Counted from the stretch's first letter, positions 1 through 7,568 are shown. The stretch: DNA of 10,401 nt from Chroococcidiopsidaceae cyanobacterium CP_BM_RX_35 (GCA_019242465.1 JAFAVL010000440.1:1-10401), one strand, 5' to 3'. A program made the numbers and translations. The notes: generated by a model not told the origin, from the sequence alone.

Positions 1-2300
1 ACTAAAGTTTCAATCTGACGCTCCTGCAATACTTCTCGCTCTTGAGCTTCGGCAAAAGTGAGTTGATAAAAACGAACGGTATCGCCCGGTTTCAGTTGCC
101 CAATTTTCCATAGCTCCGATTGGACAATCGTAGCAGGACAGACAAAACCGCCGAGGCTAGGACCATCTGGACCCAAGATAATTGGCATATCGCCTGTAAA
201 GTCGATTGTGCCAATTGCATAGGCATTGTCATGAATATTTGACGGATGCAACCCCGCTTCGCCACCATCAGGACGTGCCCACTTGGGCTTGGGACCAATT
301 AACCGCACCCCTGTTCTAGCCGAGTTGTGATGTACCGTCCAACGGGTGGAGAAGAAAATTTCGATGTCTTCGTCAGTGAAGAAATCTGGCGCACCGTGAG
401 GACCGTAGAGAACCCCGATTTCCCAGGCGTTAGTATATTGCGGAATCAGTTCAGCAGGCAGAGAAGACGTAGGGATGCTTTCCCCGTCTCTTTGATTCAG
501 GCGCAACACATCTCCCGTCCGCAGAGTGCGTCCGACATGTCCGCCAAACTTTCCGAGCGTAAATGTGGCTTTACTTCCCAGATAATCTGGTACGTCAAAC
601 CCATGTTTAACGGCAAGATAGGTGCGGTAGCCGTGTGCCTGAATAGCTTTGAGTTTCAGGGTGCTGCCTGCGGTAACAGGAACGGCAGTCCAAAAGGGAA
701 CCTGTTGCCCGTTGAGTGTGGCTTGCATCTGGGCACCCGTTAGACAGATTGTCGTATCCGCATTGAAGCACAGTGTTGGACCTGTAACGGCACACTCTAA
801 TCCTGCTACGGATACTGCATTACCAACGATGCAATTCGCCAACCGAAATGCTAAATGATCCATCGGTCCTGAGGGGGGAACTCCAACATGCCAGTAGCCG
901 AGCCGTCCCGGATAGTCCTGAATAGTAGTGTAGGTACCGGGTTCTAAGACATCGACCGTCTGTGGTTTGTACTGGAACGTGTCTAAGAAACGAGTGCTCA
1001 AATTGCTGGAAGTGAAATTGGGGGCATCGAGAACTTGTCGCAGATAATCTAAGTTGGTTTCAATTCCGGCTATTTCAGTGGTGTTCAGAGCCGATTTGAG
1101 TTGCGCGATCGCCGCCTCTCGATTCGGCTGATGCACAATCACCTTGGCTAGTAGCGGATCGTAGAACGGTGTTACTTCCGCTCCTGTCTCAATCCAGGTA
1201 TCACAGCGGATACTATTAGGAAACTCGACTGCACTCAATATGCCAGAACTGGGCTGGAAGTTTTTGCTAGCATCCTCCGCATAAATCCGCACTTGCATCG
1301 CATGTCCTTGCGGTTGATGGTGATAATTCTCTAGCCTCAGCGCATCGCCTGCTGCTAGCTTCACCATCCACTCCACGAGATCGATCCCGCTAACTTCCTC
1401 TGTCACACCATGCTCAACCTGCAAGCGGGTATTAACTTCCAGAAAATAAAACGTTTGCGCTTCTACATCAAAAATAAACTCCACCGTTCCAGCGGAGCGA
1501 TAATTTACAGCTTGAGCCAGCCGCACGGCTGCATCATAGAGTTCCCGCTTCAATTCATCACTAATTCCCGGAGCCGGAGTTTCTTCAATCACTTTTTGAT
1601 GGCGTCGCTGAGTAGAACAGTCGCGCTCACCCAGGGTGATCGCATTGCCTTGCCCGTCCCCGAAAATTTGCACTTCGAGGTGTCGAGCTGTTTGAATGTA
1701 TTTCTCCAAATACACACCACTCTGATTGAAATTACTCTGACTCAAACGCCGCACTTTCTCAAACGCATCTGCTAATTCAGCCTTGCTACGGCAGACCTGC
1801 ATCCCAATTCCACCACCGCCAGCAGTGCTTTTCAGCATTACCGGATAGCCGATTGCAGTCGCTGCCCTCTCAGCCTGCTCTAAACTTTCCAGCAGTTGGG
1901 TTCCAGGCACTAGCGGCACTTGGTTTTGCTCCGCCAACAACCGGGCGGTATGCTTCAATCCAAACTGCCGGATCTGCTGCGGTGTTGGACCAATAAACAC
2001 CATACCTTCTCTAGCACAGGCTTCTGCAAACTTAGCGTTCTCGCTCAAAAAGCCGTAGCCCGGATGAATTGCCTCAGCACCCGTTTGACGAGCCACTTCT
2101 AACATGCGATCTAAGCGTAGGTAACTCTCTGCCACAGGTGCAGGACCGATACAAACGGCTTCGGTTGCCAACGACACATGCTGCGCATGGGTATCAGCTT
2201 CAGAGTAAACCGCAACGGAGGCAACGCCTAAGCGATCGAGGGTGCGGATAATGCGACAGGCAATTTCACCTCGATTCGCAATTAGAACCTTGTTAAACAT
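1..2300 (-). CDS. uca: Urea carboxylase-family biotin-dependent carboxylase, probable guanidine carboxylase (C-terminal part beyond window)
   Basis: Biotin-dependent, ATP-using carboxylase, here probably making carboxyguanidine from guanidine. Translation from ATG at 2300 is open for 766 codons and runs off the left edge. The N-terminus [17 protein letters not shown] opens a biotin carboxylase domain (about 1-445). The ATP-grasp glycine loop GGGGIGM is near 161-167, [11 protein letters not shown] near 227-236, and [14 protein letters not shown] near 288-301; EVN and HGVTE are the form I recall for urea carboxylases, against EMN and HPVTE in acetyl-CoA carboxylase. From about 448 an AHS2/KipA-type carboxyltransferase half-domain begins ([12 protein letters not shown], later [14 protein letters not shown]). 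The AHS1 half and the biotinyl-lysine domain, expected in a protein of about 1200 residues, lie outside. The start is 18 bp after the stop of the upstream UAAP1 gene, with a weak purine-rich stretch as ribosome site, so it is the third gene of the riboswitch-controlled operon. Family identity is certain; guanidine rather than urea as substrate is inferred from context. Confidence 0.93.
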   Translation of the reverse strand, partial: MFNKVLIANRGEIACRIIRTLDRLGVASVAVYSEADTHAQHVSLATEAVCIGPAPVAESYLRLDRMLEVARQTGAEAIHPGYGFLSENAKFAEACAREGMVFIGPTPQQIRQFGLKHTARLLAEQNQVPLVPGTQLLESLEQAERAATAIGYPVMLKSTAGGGGIGMQVCRSKAELADAFEKVRRLSQSNFNQSGVYLEKYIQTARHLEVQIFGDGQGNAITLGERDCSTQRRHQKVIEETPAPGISDELKRELYDAAVRLAQAVNYRSAGTVEFIFDVEAQTFYFLEVNTRLQVEHGVTEEVSGIDLVEWMVKLAAGDALRLENYHHQPQGHAMQVRIYAEDASKNFQPSSGILSAVEFPNSIRCDTWIETGAEVTPFYDPLLAKVIVHQPNREAAIAQLKSALNTTEIAGIETNLDYLRQVLDAPNFTSSNLSTRFLDTFQYKPQTVDVLEPGTYTTIQDYPGRLGYWHVGVPPSGPMDHLAFRLANCIVGNAVSVAGLECAVTGPTLCFNADTTICLTGAQMQATLNGQQVPFWTAVPVTAGSTLKLKAIQAHGYRTYLAVKHGFDVPDYLGSKATFTLGKFGGHVGRTLRTGDVLRLNQRDGESIPTSSLPAELIPQYTNAWEIGVLYGPHGAPDFFTDEDIEIFFSTRWTVHHNSARTGVRLIGPKPKWARPDGGEAGLHPSNIHDNAYAIGTIDFTGDMPIILGPDGPSLGGFVCPATIVQSELWKIGQLKPGDTVRFYQLTFAEAQEREVLQERQIETL
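1105..1112. repeat. HIP1 octamer GCGATCGC (one of at least four)
   Basis: The palindrome GCGATCGC occurs here and at 5253-5260, 6052-6059 and 9140-9147, all inside coding regions. Random expectation is about one per 65 kb. Over-representation of this octamer is a known mark of many cyanobacterial genomes. Confidence 0.85.
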
Positions 2301-2318
2301 AAAAGCTTTCTCTATTTC

Positions 2319-2960
2319 CTAGATCGCATCCCAAATAAGCAACCGAATTGGAGTGGGATTGTAGGCGTTACAGGGGTTATTAATTTGAGGACAGTTAGAA
2401 ATTGCGACCAGTGCATTCATTTCAGCGCGTAAATCCACAATACTGCCTGGAGCAGAAATGCCATCAACAATTTCCAACGTGCCATCGTCTGATACTGGAA
2501 CGTTCATAAAGAAGTTGATATTGCTAACGAGATCCCGCTTGCCCAGGTCGTAAGGAGCAAGAGCCATCAGAAAATTCTCTACACAGGCGTGCTGATACTT
2601 CTTGTCCAGCCCAAAGCGGACAGAGTTGCTTTCACGGCTACAGGCACCACCAGATGTATCATGCCGTCCACAAGTGTCATTGATGATGGTTAGCAGCACC
2701 CGCCCCTCATTGGAAAGGAGTTTACTGCCCGTGGTCAAATAGATATTGCTTTGACCAACCAGCGTGTCAGGAGCGCTGTAGCGCTCTGATGGGTTATCCG
2801 CGTTGTATACCAGAAAATCAACGGCTTGGTTGCCCCCCAAGTCCTCAATCCGCAGGATCTGTCCCTGTTTGAGAACGCGAGACCAGGGGTATTTAGCGGG
2901 TAAAACCTCGTCGTAAATTGCTATTTTGGGATCGAGTTGTGTCAATTGAGTTGCAGTCAT
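2319..2960 (-). CDS. Urea carboxylase-associated protein 1 (UAAP1), DUF1989; probable carboxyguanidine deiminase subunit
   Basis: A 213-residue DUF1989 protein, the shorter of two paralogues between riboswitch and carboxylase. In bacteria with this gene set the UAAP pair has been shown to form a carboxyguanidine deiminase (CgdAB), which releases ammonia from carboxyguanidine and leaves allophanate. Visible family motifs are LGGNQAVDFLVYNADNPSERYS (residues 41-62, split here as LGGNQAVDF and YNADNPSERYS), DTCGRHDTSGGACS (95-108), DLRAEMN (176-182) and SNCPQINNPCNAYNPTPI (188-205). Cys97, His100, Cys107, Cys190 and Cys197 form a Cys/His set that could bind a metal; this is inference. The start has a strong AGGAGG eight bases before ATG. 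The gene follows UAAP2 by 37 bp and precedes the carboxylase by 18 bp. Which Cgd letter applies is not certain, so no symbol is given. Confidence 0.9.
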   Translation of the reverse strand: MTATQLTQLDPKIAIYDEVLPAKYPWSRVLKQGQILRIEDLGGNQAVDFLVYNADNPSERYSAPDTLVGQSNIYLTTGSKLLSNEGRVLLTIINDTCGRHDTSGGACSRESNSVRFGLDKKYQHACVENFLMALAPYDLGKRDLVSNINFFMNVPVSDDGTLEIVDGISAPGSIVDLRAEMNALVAISNCPQINNPCNAYNPTPIRLLIWDAI

Positions 2961-2997
2961 GATTCCATCCTCCTAAATATTTGAAACGTTTGAGGAA

Positions 2998-3729
2998 CTA
3001 TTGAGCAAACAGCGCATCAGTGTTGACAAAGCCACGAATCGCTTCTGGATTGGCATTACGGCACAAGTCATCAGGACCTGGTACGGGAGACTGCCAAACG
3101 GTAAGCTGAATCGGTTTTGGGTCATACACCTTACTAGAATGCAGGACATGTGGGCAGTTGGAGAGAATCACCATCACGTTCATTTCTGCCCGCAAATCGA
3201 TAAAGCTACCGGGCTTTTCGCAGCCTTCCCTAAAGACCATTTTGCCGTCTCGCTCCACCGCAATCCGGGTGAATAGATTGAGGTTGGGCATGATGTCCTT
3301 TTTGCCCAAGCCCCAGCGCGTTAACGCCTTGAGGAAGTGATCGCGCGAATTGTGCCAATCTCCTGCACCATACTTCGCAGCATTGCTGGCAGCATTGCTG
3401 CATCCTCCTAAAAGGTCGTGATAGCCAGAAGTATCCTCAGCGATGGAAAACAGAATTCGCCCCATATCTGAGTAAAGCACCATGCCCTTTTTGAGAAAGG
3501 CGTTGAACTGAATCTTAGCGGTGTCTGCTGCGTTGAACCGTTCGATTGGGTTATCGGCGTTGTAGCACAGCACGGAGACGCCTTGAGATCCTTCCAGATC
3601 TGCTATCCGTAGCGTATTGCCTCGCTTGATGATTGCTTGCCAGTAAGCCCCACCAGGAACGATGTCTTCTAGAAGTACCAAACTAGGATCGATAGCAGAG
3701 TTTGAGTGAGTAGACGCGGGTTGCACCAT
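2998..3729 (-). CDS. Urea carboxylase-associated protein 2 (UAAP2), DUF1989; probable carboxyguanidine deiminase subunit
   Basis: A 243-residue DUF1989 protein, first gene after the guanidine riboswitch, and the expected partner of the shorter UAAP1 in a carboxyguanidine deiminase. It shares the same core with UAAP1: LEGSQGVSVLCYNADNPIER (residues 45-64), DTSGYHDLLGGCS (99-111), GSFIDLRAEMNV (174-185) and SNCPHVLHSSKVYDPKPI (190-207). Compared with UAAP1, the first cysteine of the DTCGRHD motif is serine and the NPC cysteine near the end is absent, while His104, Cys110 and Cys192 remain. The two subunits therefore differ in their putative metal or active-site set. Longer N- and C-terminal extensions fit the UAAP2 subfamily. 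The ribosome site GGAGG sits five bases before ATG. It lies inside a small potential hairpin (AATCC/GGATT, 3732-3746), which could affect translation. Its transcript leader carries the riboswitch. Confidence 0.9.
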   Translation of the reverse strand: MVQPASTHSNSAIDPSLVLLEDIVPGGAYWQAIIKRGNTLRIADLEGSQGVSVLCYNADNPIERFNAADTAKIQFNAFLKKGMVLYSDMGRILFSIAEDTSGYHDLLGGCSNAASNAAKYGAGDWHNSRDHFLKALTRWGLGKKDIMPNLNLFTRIAVERDGKMVFREGCEKPGSFIDLRAEMNVMVILSNCPHVLHSSKVYDPKPIQLTVWQSPVPGPDDLCRNANPEAIRGFVNTDALFAQ

Positions 3730-3821
3730 AAAATCCTCCGGGGATTGTGGAATTAACTGTTCGGGAGCTGCCCAAATCCAATTGCCGGGATCTTTGGATC
3801 AGAACATTTCACTTAAACAGC

Positions 3822-3874
3822 AAAGCCCAGGAGCCTACCACATCAGCTAACACTGTATGGCTCTCCCGGGCTTT
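3822..3874 (-). terminator. Expression platform: hairpin overlapping the riboswitch aptamer 3' side
   Basis: Read on the minus strand, AAAGCCCGGGAG (3874-3863), part of the conserved aptamer core, can pair over 12 bases with CTCCTGGGCTTT (3833-3822), with only one G-U pair. CC/GG extends the stem past a two-base bulge. This stem and the folded aptamer exclude each other, which is the expected design of an OFF structure released by guanidine. The bases after the stem are GCTGTTT, a poor U-tract, so it may act as a weak intrinsic terminator or as an anti-aptamer element. Confidence 0.65.
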
Positions 3875-3996
3875 TCTCCCGCCGTGTACCAACTCATCTT
3901 TCCTCAAGTGGTGTAGCCTCCTGAAAGATTGCAGTTGGCGGCTTCTCTTGGACCAGTCGCCCAGCGAAAGCATCGCTAGACCGGAACCCTAGAAGC
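3857..3996 (-). promoter_or_regulatory. Guanidine-I riboswitch (ykkC motif, subtype 1)
   Basis: Read on the minus strand, the leader of the UAAP2 gene contains the hallmark conserved blocks of the ykkC RNA in order. CTAGGGTTCCGG starts at 3992. A stem follows closed by CCGGTC/GACTGG with inner AGCGA/TCGCT. Then come CTGGTCCAAGAGA, and ACACGGCGGGAGAAAAG running into CCCGGGAGA near 3884-3861. The only departure I see from the remembered consensus is A instead of G in GGTCCAAGAG. This RNA senses free guanidinium, and the class is known upstream of urea carboxylase/UAAP operons. The ykkC subtypes that bind ppGpp or PRPP sit by other genes, so context favours subtype 1. The aptamer ends about 130 bases before the UAAP2 start. 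It should raise expression of UAAP2, UAAP1 and the carboxylase when guanidine is present. Confidence 0.93.
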
Positions 3997-4008
3997 CCAT
4001 TCCTGTTC

Positions 4009-4038
4009 AATTTACTGTCTAAGTCGGGTTAGAGTCTA
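4009..4038 (-). promoter_or_regulatory. Candidate promoter of the riboswitch-UAAP2-UAAP1-carboxylase operon
   Basis: On the minus strand TAGACT (4038-4033) and TAAATT (4014-4009) are 18 bases apart. Transcription starting about seven bases downstream, near 4002, would place the first conserved riboswitch block (3992) about ten bases into the RNA, as expected for a leader RNA. The match to a sigma-70 -35 box is only partial. Confidence 0.35.
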
Positions 4039-4062
4039 CCCCTATCGCCCTGCTACAGGGGT
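4038..4062. repeat. Inverted repeat just upstream of the operon promoter
   Basis: ACCCCT (4038-4043) and AGGGGT (4057-4062) form perfect six-base arms around a 13-base spacer, touching the candidate -35 box of the minus-strand operon. A second overlapping hairpin, CCCT (4048-4051) with AGGG (4057-4060), is possible. It could be an operator; I recognise no known regulator site such as the NtcA box GTA-N8-TAC here. Confidence 0.3.
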
Positions 4063-4376
4063 TTAGGAGTATGCTTTTATCTTTATAACTCGACTTTTTA
4101 GAAGCTTACTATTCCTGTATATTTTTAGCAAGGAAGCAAGACGAGAAATGCAGCAAAAACTACAGATAATTTGGATTGGAATTCGTTTATAGCTGCTTGG
4201 CTAATGTTCTAGCGACTCTAGAAGTTTCATCAAGAAAGCATCAGGGTTTGATGATTTGGATAGCAAACTGTTTAGTCCTCTCTGTAATTGCAGTATGATT
4301 GTTCCTGGGTAGAATTTATCCATAACTGTATCAATTTCAACCTAGAAAGTAGCAAAAAACACCTCCATTCCGAATT
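4063..4376. other. Divergent intergenic region between riboswitch operon and birA
   Basis: This AT-rich stretch separates the two arms of the guanidine cassette. Apart from the candidate birA promoter and the heptamer repeat listed separately, I see no convincing ORF, RNA or repeat in it. No second riboswitch is visible on the plus strand ahead of birA-atzF. Confidence 0.5.
4288..4315 (+). promoter_or_regulatory. Candidate birA-atzF promoter
   Basis: TTGCAG (4288-4293) and TAGAAT (4310-4315) are 16 bases apart, a fair sigma-70-type match. It would give a 5' leader of about 55 bases before the TTG start of birA. No operator or riboswitch is seen between it and the gene. Confidence 0.4.
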
Positions 4377-4401
4377 TTGAATTCCGAATTCCGAATTTTT
4401 C
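4367..4401 (+). repeat. Heptameric tandem repeat (ATTCCGA)n overlapping the birA start
   Basis: Five consecutive seven-base units are ATTCCGA, ATTTTGA, ATTCCGA, ATTCCGA and ATTTTTC (4367-4401). Short tandem heptamers of this kind are common between genes of filamentous cyanobacteria. Here the repeat runs across the only usable start codon of birA, so the first residues of the predicted protein (NSEFRIF) are repeat-derived. Confidence 0.75.
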
Positions 4402-5201
4402 ACTGTCAAATTTCATCCAACGTTCCCAATCCAGACAACCTACCCCGGTGGCTGCACTGGCTTGAGCATTGTCCTAGTACCAACACCTGGGCAATTGATC
4501 GTGCTGCTGATCTCAATCATGGGGATGTAGTCTTTACCCGTAATCAAACTGCTGGCAAGGGTCAGCACGGGCGTGTCTGGCATTCACCTTTTGGAGTGCT
4601 AACTGCCAGCTTTGTACTCGATCGCCTGCCTGCCTCGCAGTTACCTAGCCTCAGTCTAGCAGCAGGTCTAGCAGTAATTTACGCTGTTGAAGATTTGCTC
4701 CCCGATTGGCGAGGAATGTTGCGATTGAAATGGCCAAATGATGTGTTGCTAGAGGGTCGCAAACTGGCAGGAATTTTATGTGAAGCGGCGTCTTCAACTC
4801 CCAATCAGACTCGTGTAATTGTTGGAGTTGGGCTCAATCGTTGTGCGGACTTTGCTCAGGCAGGGTTGGATACGAAAGCGATTGGCAATGCTATTAGCTT
4901 GCATGAGGTAAAGAGCCTTGTACCGGATGAACTGCCGCTACTGGAACGACTACGCCACTATTTGATCCAAGCAGGGTCAATTCTCTCTCAGGGAAATTCC
5001 TTAGCTGTCTCTGGTTTAGCTGCATTATTGCCAGAACTCCGTCGTCGTGATGCCCTCCTGAATCATCAGATCGCGTTAGAGTTGCCGGGAGAACAAATTT
5101 CAGGACAAGCGGCTGGGATGGATAAATGTGGTCGTCTACTGCTGCGGTTGTCGGATAATCAACTACGGGCGTTTTCGTCAGGACGAGTGGTAGTTAGGTA
5201 A
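4377..5201 (+). CDS. birA: Biotin--protein ligase (class I, no DNA-binding domain)
   Basis: Cytoplasmic enzyme that activates biotin with ATP and attaches it to the lysine of biotinyl domains, here presumably those of acetyl-CoA carboxylase and the neighbouring guanidine/urea carboxylase. The 274-residue product lacks a winged-helix repressor domain. Motifs in order are CPSTNTWAID (about residues 32-41), TAGKGQHGRVWHSP (about 58-71, biotin/ATP loop), LKWPNDVLLEGRKLAGILCE (about 117-136) and VIVGVGLNR (about 147-155), followed by a C-terminal BPL domain. An in-frame stop at 4350 and the absence of ATG or GTG make TTG at 4377 the only canonical start before the STN motif. It lies within a heptamer repeat and has no clear Shine-Dalgarno, so the exact start is doubtful. 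atzF follows after 19 bp, so the two genes probably form an operon. Being a BirA without HTH, it is not expected to repress transcription. Confidence 0.92.
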   Translation: MNSEFRIFHCQISSNVPNPDNLPRWLHWLEHCPSTNTWAIDRAADLNHGDVVFTRNQTAGKGQHGRVWHSPFGVLTASFVLDRLPASQLPSLSLAAGLAVIYAVEDLLPDWRGMLRLKWPNDVLLEGRKLAGILCEAASSTPNQTRVIVGVGLNRCADFAQAGLDTKAIGNAISLHEVKSLVPDELPLLERLRHYLIQAGSILSQGNSLAVSGLAALLPELRRRDALLNHQIALELPGEQISGQAAGMDKCGRLLLRLSDNQLRAFSSGRVVVR

Positions 5202-5220
5202 TGCGGTCAAGAGGGAAAAT

Positions 5221-7044
5221 ATGGAGTTCAGCGACGATACCAGTTTAAATTTGCGATCGCTGATGCAGCGTTACCGCACAGGTGAGACGACTCCAGATGC
5301 ACTCGTGAGGCAAATTTATGAACGGATTGAGCAATACGCCGATCCAGCAGTGTGGATTTATCTCGCACCAATTGCCGACTCTTTGCAACGCGCGAGAGCA
5401 TTGATGGAGCAAGACCTCAGTCAACTACCGTTGTATGGTGTGCCGTTTGCTATCAAAGATAATCTGGACTGGACAGGTGTACCGACTACAGCAGGCTGTC
5501 CTAAGTTTGCTTATGTTCCGCAGCGCTCGGCAACAGTCCTTGAGCGGTTATGTGCGGCAGGGGCAATTCCCATTGGTAAAACCAATTTGGATCAGTTCGC
5601 CACCGGCTTAGTTGGCACCCGCACGCCGTATGGAGTATGTCGCAATCCATTTGATGCCCGCTATTTACCTGGTGGCTCTAGTGCTGGCTCAGGAGTGGCG
5701 GTGGCAGCTGGATTAGTCAGCTTTTCCTTGGGAACGGACACAGCAGGCTCGGGGCGAGTACCTGCTGCCTTTACGAATATTGTTGGACTAAAACCGACAC
5801 GAGGGCTCATCAGCACAAAAGGGTTGGTACCTGCCGTTAGGAGTTTGGACTGTGTTTCGGTATTTGCTCTCACCTGTGCAGATGCCGAGTTCGTCTTGCA
5901 AATTGCCGGAGGCTTTGACGCCGACGATCCCTTTTCCCGTCTATCCAAGCCACGAATGGGATCTGAAATTACCGGATTGCGGGTAGGGATTCCTGACGAC
6001 GAGTATTTGAACTTCTTCGGCAATACAGATGCCGAACAAAGGTATCAAGAGGCGATCGCTCACTTGGAAACCTTGGGCTGTCAGATTTTAGCGATCGACT
6101 TTCAACCTTTTGCTGAAACAGCTCCCATGCTCTACGAGGGACCATGGTTGGCAGAACGCTATGTTGCGGTTGGCAAGTTTCTGGAACAAAATCCTCACGC
6201 GGTTCATCCAATCGTCGGTCAAATTATCAGCAGTGCTAGCCGTTACGATGCAGTATCTGTCTATCAAGGTCTGTATCGGTTGGCAGACCTGAAGCGTCAG
6301 TCTGAAGCTCAGTGGCGGGCAATGGACATTTTAGCCCTGCCCACGACTGGCACGATTTATACCGTAGCAGAAGTAGCAGCCGAACCTATCGCTCTCAACC
6401 GCAATCTCGGCACTTACACAAACTTTGCTAACCTACTCGACTTGTGTGCGCTGTCTGTGCCAAGTGGGTTTCAAAGCAATGGACTACCCACGGGCTTAAC
6501 CCTGATGGCTCCTATGTGGCAGGAGGCGCTGCTCTGTCAGCTAGGTACTGCCTTCCACGCTCAGTTAGGAGGAACGCTTGGTGCAACAGGTATCCCGCTA
6601 GCTGCAATCTCTACATTTACAACTCCCTTACTCATGAATGCGGTATCTGAAAAACCAATCAAAATTGCCGTGGTGGGAGCGCATCTCACAGGGCAACCTC
6701 TGAACCATCAACTTACAGAGGAGCAAGGAACCTTTGTTCGCTCCTGCCGTACCAGCTCAATTTACCGACTCTATGCCTTGACAAGTGACACAATTCCTAA
6801 GCCTGGGTTGATCCGCCAGTCTTACGGGCAGGGTTATGCAATTGAAGTAGAAGTGTGGGAACTACCTGTCACAGGGTTTGGGCGGTTTGTTGCCAAGATT
6901 CCGCCTCCCTTGGGAATTGGCACATTGATGCTAGAAGACGGCGAAGCAGTGAAGGGGTTTCTATGCGAACCTTATGCGATCACCGATGCGCTCGATATTT
7001 CTCACTTAGGCAGTTGGCGGACGTATCTGGCAAGTTTGAGTTAG
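5221..7044 (+). CDS. atzF: Allophanate hydrolase (amidase-signature family)
   Basis: Cytoplasmic hydrolase acting on allophanate; the N-carboxycarbamate formed decays, so overall two ammonia and two CO2 are released. The 607-residue length is close to that of AtzF. The amidase-signature core occupies about residues 10-465 with the Ser-cisSer-Lys triad: Lys79 in VPFAIKDN, Ser153 in GGSSAGSG and nucleophile Ser177 in GTDTAGSGRVPA; the 24-residue gap between the serines is the family norm. From about 475 the specific C-terminal domain follows (VVGAHLTGQPLNHQL, AIEVEVWELP, IPPPLGIGTLMLEDGE, VKGFLCEP), which separates it from GatA and other amidases. A good ribosome site GAGGG lies six bases before ATG, 19 bp after birA. 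It completes the pathway started by the divergent carboxylase and UAAP pair, but is not under their riboswitch. It ends 18 bp before the stop of the convergent fasciclin gene. Confidence 0.95.
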   Translation: MEFSDDTSLNLRSLMQRYRTGETTPDALVRQIYERIEQYADPAVWIYLAPIADSLQRARALMEQDLSQLPLYGVPFAIKDNLDWTGVPTTAGCPKFAYVPQRSATVLERLCAAGAIPIGKTNLDQFATGLVGTRTPYGVCRNPFDARYLPGGSSAGSGVAVAAGLVSFSLGTDTAGSGRVPAAFTNIVGLKPTRGLISTKGLVPAVRSLDCVSVFALTCADAEFVLQIAGGFDADDPFSRLSKPRMGSEITGLRVGIPDDEYLNFFGNTDAEQRYQEAIAHLETLGCQILAIDFQPFAETAPMLYEGPWLAERYVAVGKFLEQNPHAVHPIVGQIISSASRYDAVSVYQGLYRLADLKRQSEAQWRAMDILALPTTGTIYTVAEVAAEPIALNRNLGTYTNFANLLDLCALSVPSGFQSNGLPTGLTLMAPMWQEALLCQLGTAFHAQLGGTLGATGIPLAAISTFTTPLLMNAVSEKPIKIAVVGAHLTGQPLNHQLTEEQGTFVRSCRTSSIYRLYALTSDTIPKPGLIRQSYGQGYAIEVEVWELPVTGFGRFVAKIPPPLGIGTLMLEDGEAVKGFLCEPYAITDALDISHLGSWRTYLASLS

Positions 7045-7062
7045 TGACATGTCGGTTTTGTC

Positions 7063-7482
7063 TTACTCAGCAGCTACCATCGCAGGAATCAGCACTGCAT
7101 CAATGACGTGAATGACGCCATTATCGGTAAGGATATCAAGTTTAATAACTTTGGCATCATTCACTTTAATACCATCAGAGGTATCAACGGCAATAATAGA
7201 CCCCTCAAATGTCTCAGCCTCTTCAATCTGCATCAGGTCTTCAGCCCTTACGTCTCCAAAAACAACGTGATAGGTTAAAATTCGCTTGAGCTTTGGGAGG
7301 TCATTTAGTAGCAGTGAGTCTAAAGTTCCCTGTGGTATTTTGGCAAATGCCTCATCTGTGGGTGCAAAGACTGTGTAAGGACCAGGACTCTTGAGGATTT
7401 CTACTAGCTCTGTAGCCAGAATAAGCTGCAACAGCGTCTTAAAATTTCCTGCATTATCCGCCGTTTCTACAATATCAGCCAT
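7063..7482 (-). CDS. Fasciclin (FAS1) domain protein, single domain, no signal peptide
   Basis: A 139-residue single FAS1 domain. The H1-type motif YTVFAPTDEAFAKIP lies at about residues 36-50, the YH motif ILTYHVVFGD at about 68-77, and the closing NGVIHVIDAVLIP at about 121-133. FAS1 domains usually mediate adhesion at the cell surface, but small stand-alone FAS1 proteins are frequent in cyanobacteria. This one begins MADIVETADNAG directly at the domain, with no signal peptide or membrane segment, so it would stay in the cytoplasm unless exported by another route. The start is supported by AGGAAA six bases before ATG. It is convergent with atzF (18 bp between stop codons) and its role there is unknown. 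Confidence 0.92.
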   Translation of the reverse strand: MADIVETADNAGNFKTLLQLILATELVEILKSPGPYTVFAPTDEAFAKIPQGTLDSLLLNDLPKLKRILTYHVVFGDVRAEDLMQIEEAETFEGSIIAVDTSDGIKVNDAKVIKLDILTDNGVIHVIDAVLIPAMVAAE

Positions 7483-7568
7483 GAGATTTCCTCAGTTTGT
7501 TGTTTATCACACTCAGCAATATTACTAATATGTCACACAGCTCAACAGCATCTACCAAGGGAAAGGTT

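Noticed and set aside
327..743. Plus-strand 138-codon open frame
   Set aside because: It is antisense to the carboxylase reading frame, which shows clear family motifs; the product resembles nothing.
1410..1775. Plus-strand 121-codon open frame
   Set aside because: Shadow of the biotin carboxylase domain encoded on the minus strand.
3747..3992. Plus-strand 81-codon open frame
   Set aside because: It covers the antisense of the guanidine riboswitch; base conservation there is explained by RNA structure.
3857..3996. ykkC RNA of the ppGpp- or PRPP-binding subtypes
   Set aside because: Downstream genes are UAAP and carboxylase rather than amino acid or purine genes, which fits the guanidine subtype.
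4367..4401. Heptamer run considered as a CRISPR-like or regulatory array
   Set aside because: Units are seven bases without spacers, so it is a simple tandem repeat.
5661..6211. Minus-strand open frames of 120 and 80 codons inside atzF
   Set aside because: Both are antisense to a well-conserved amidase-signature region and have no recognisable product.
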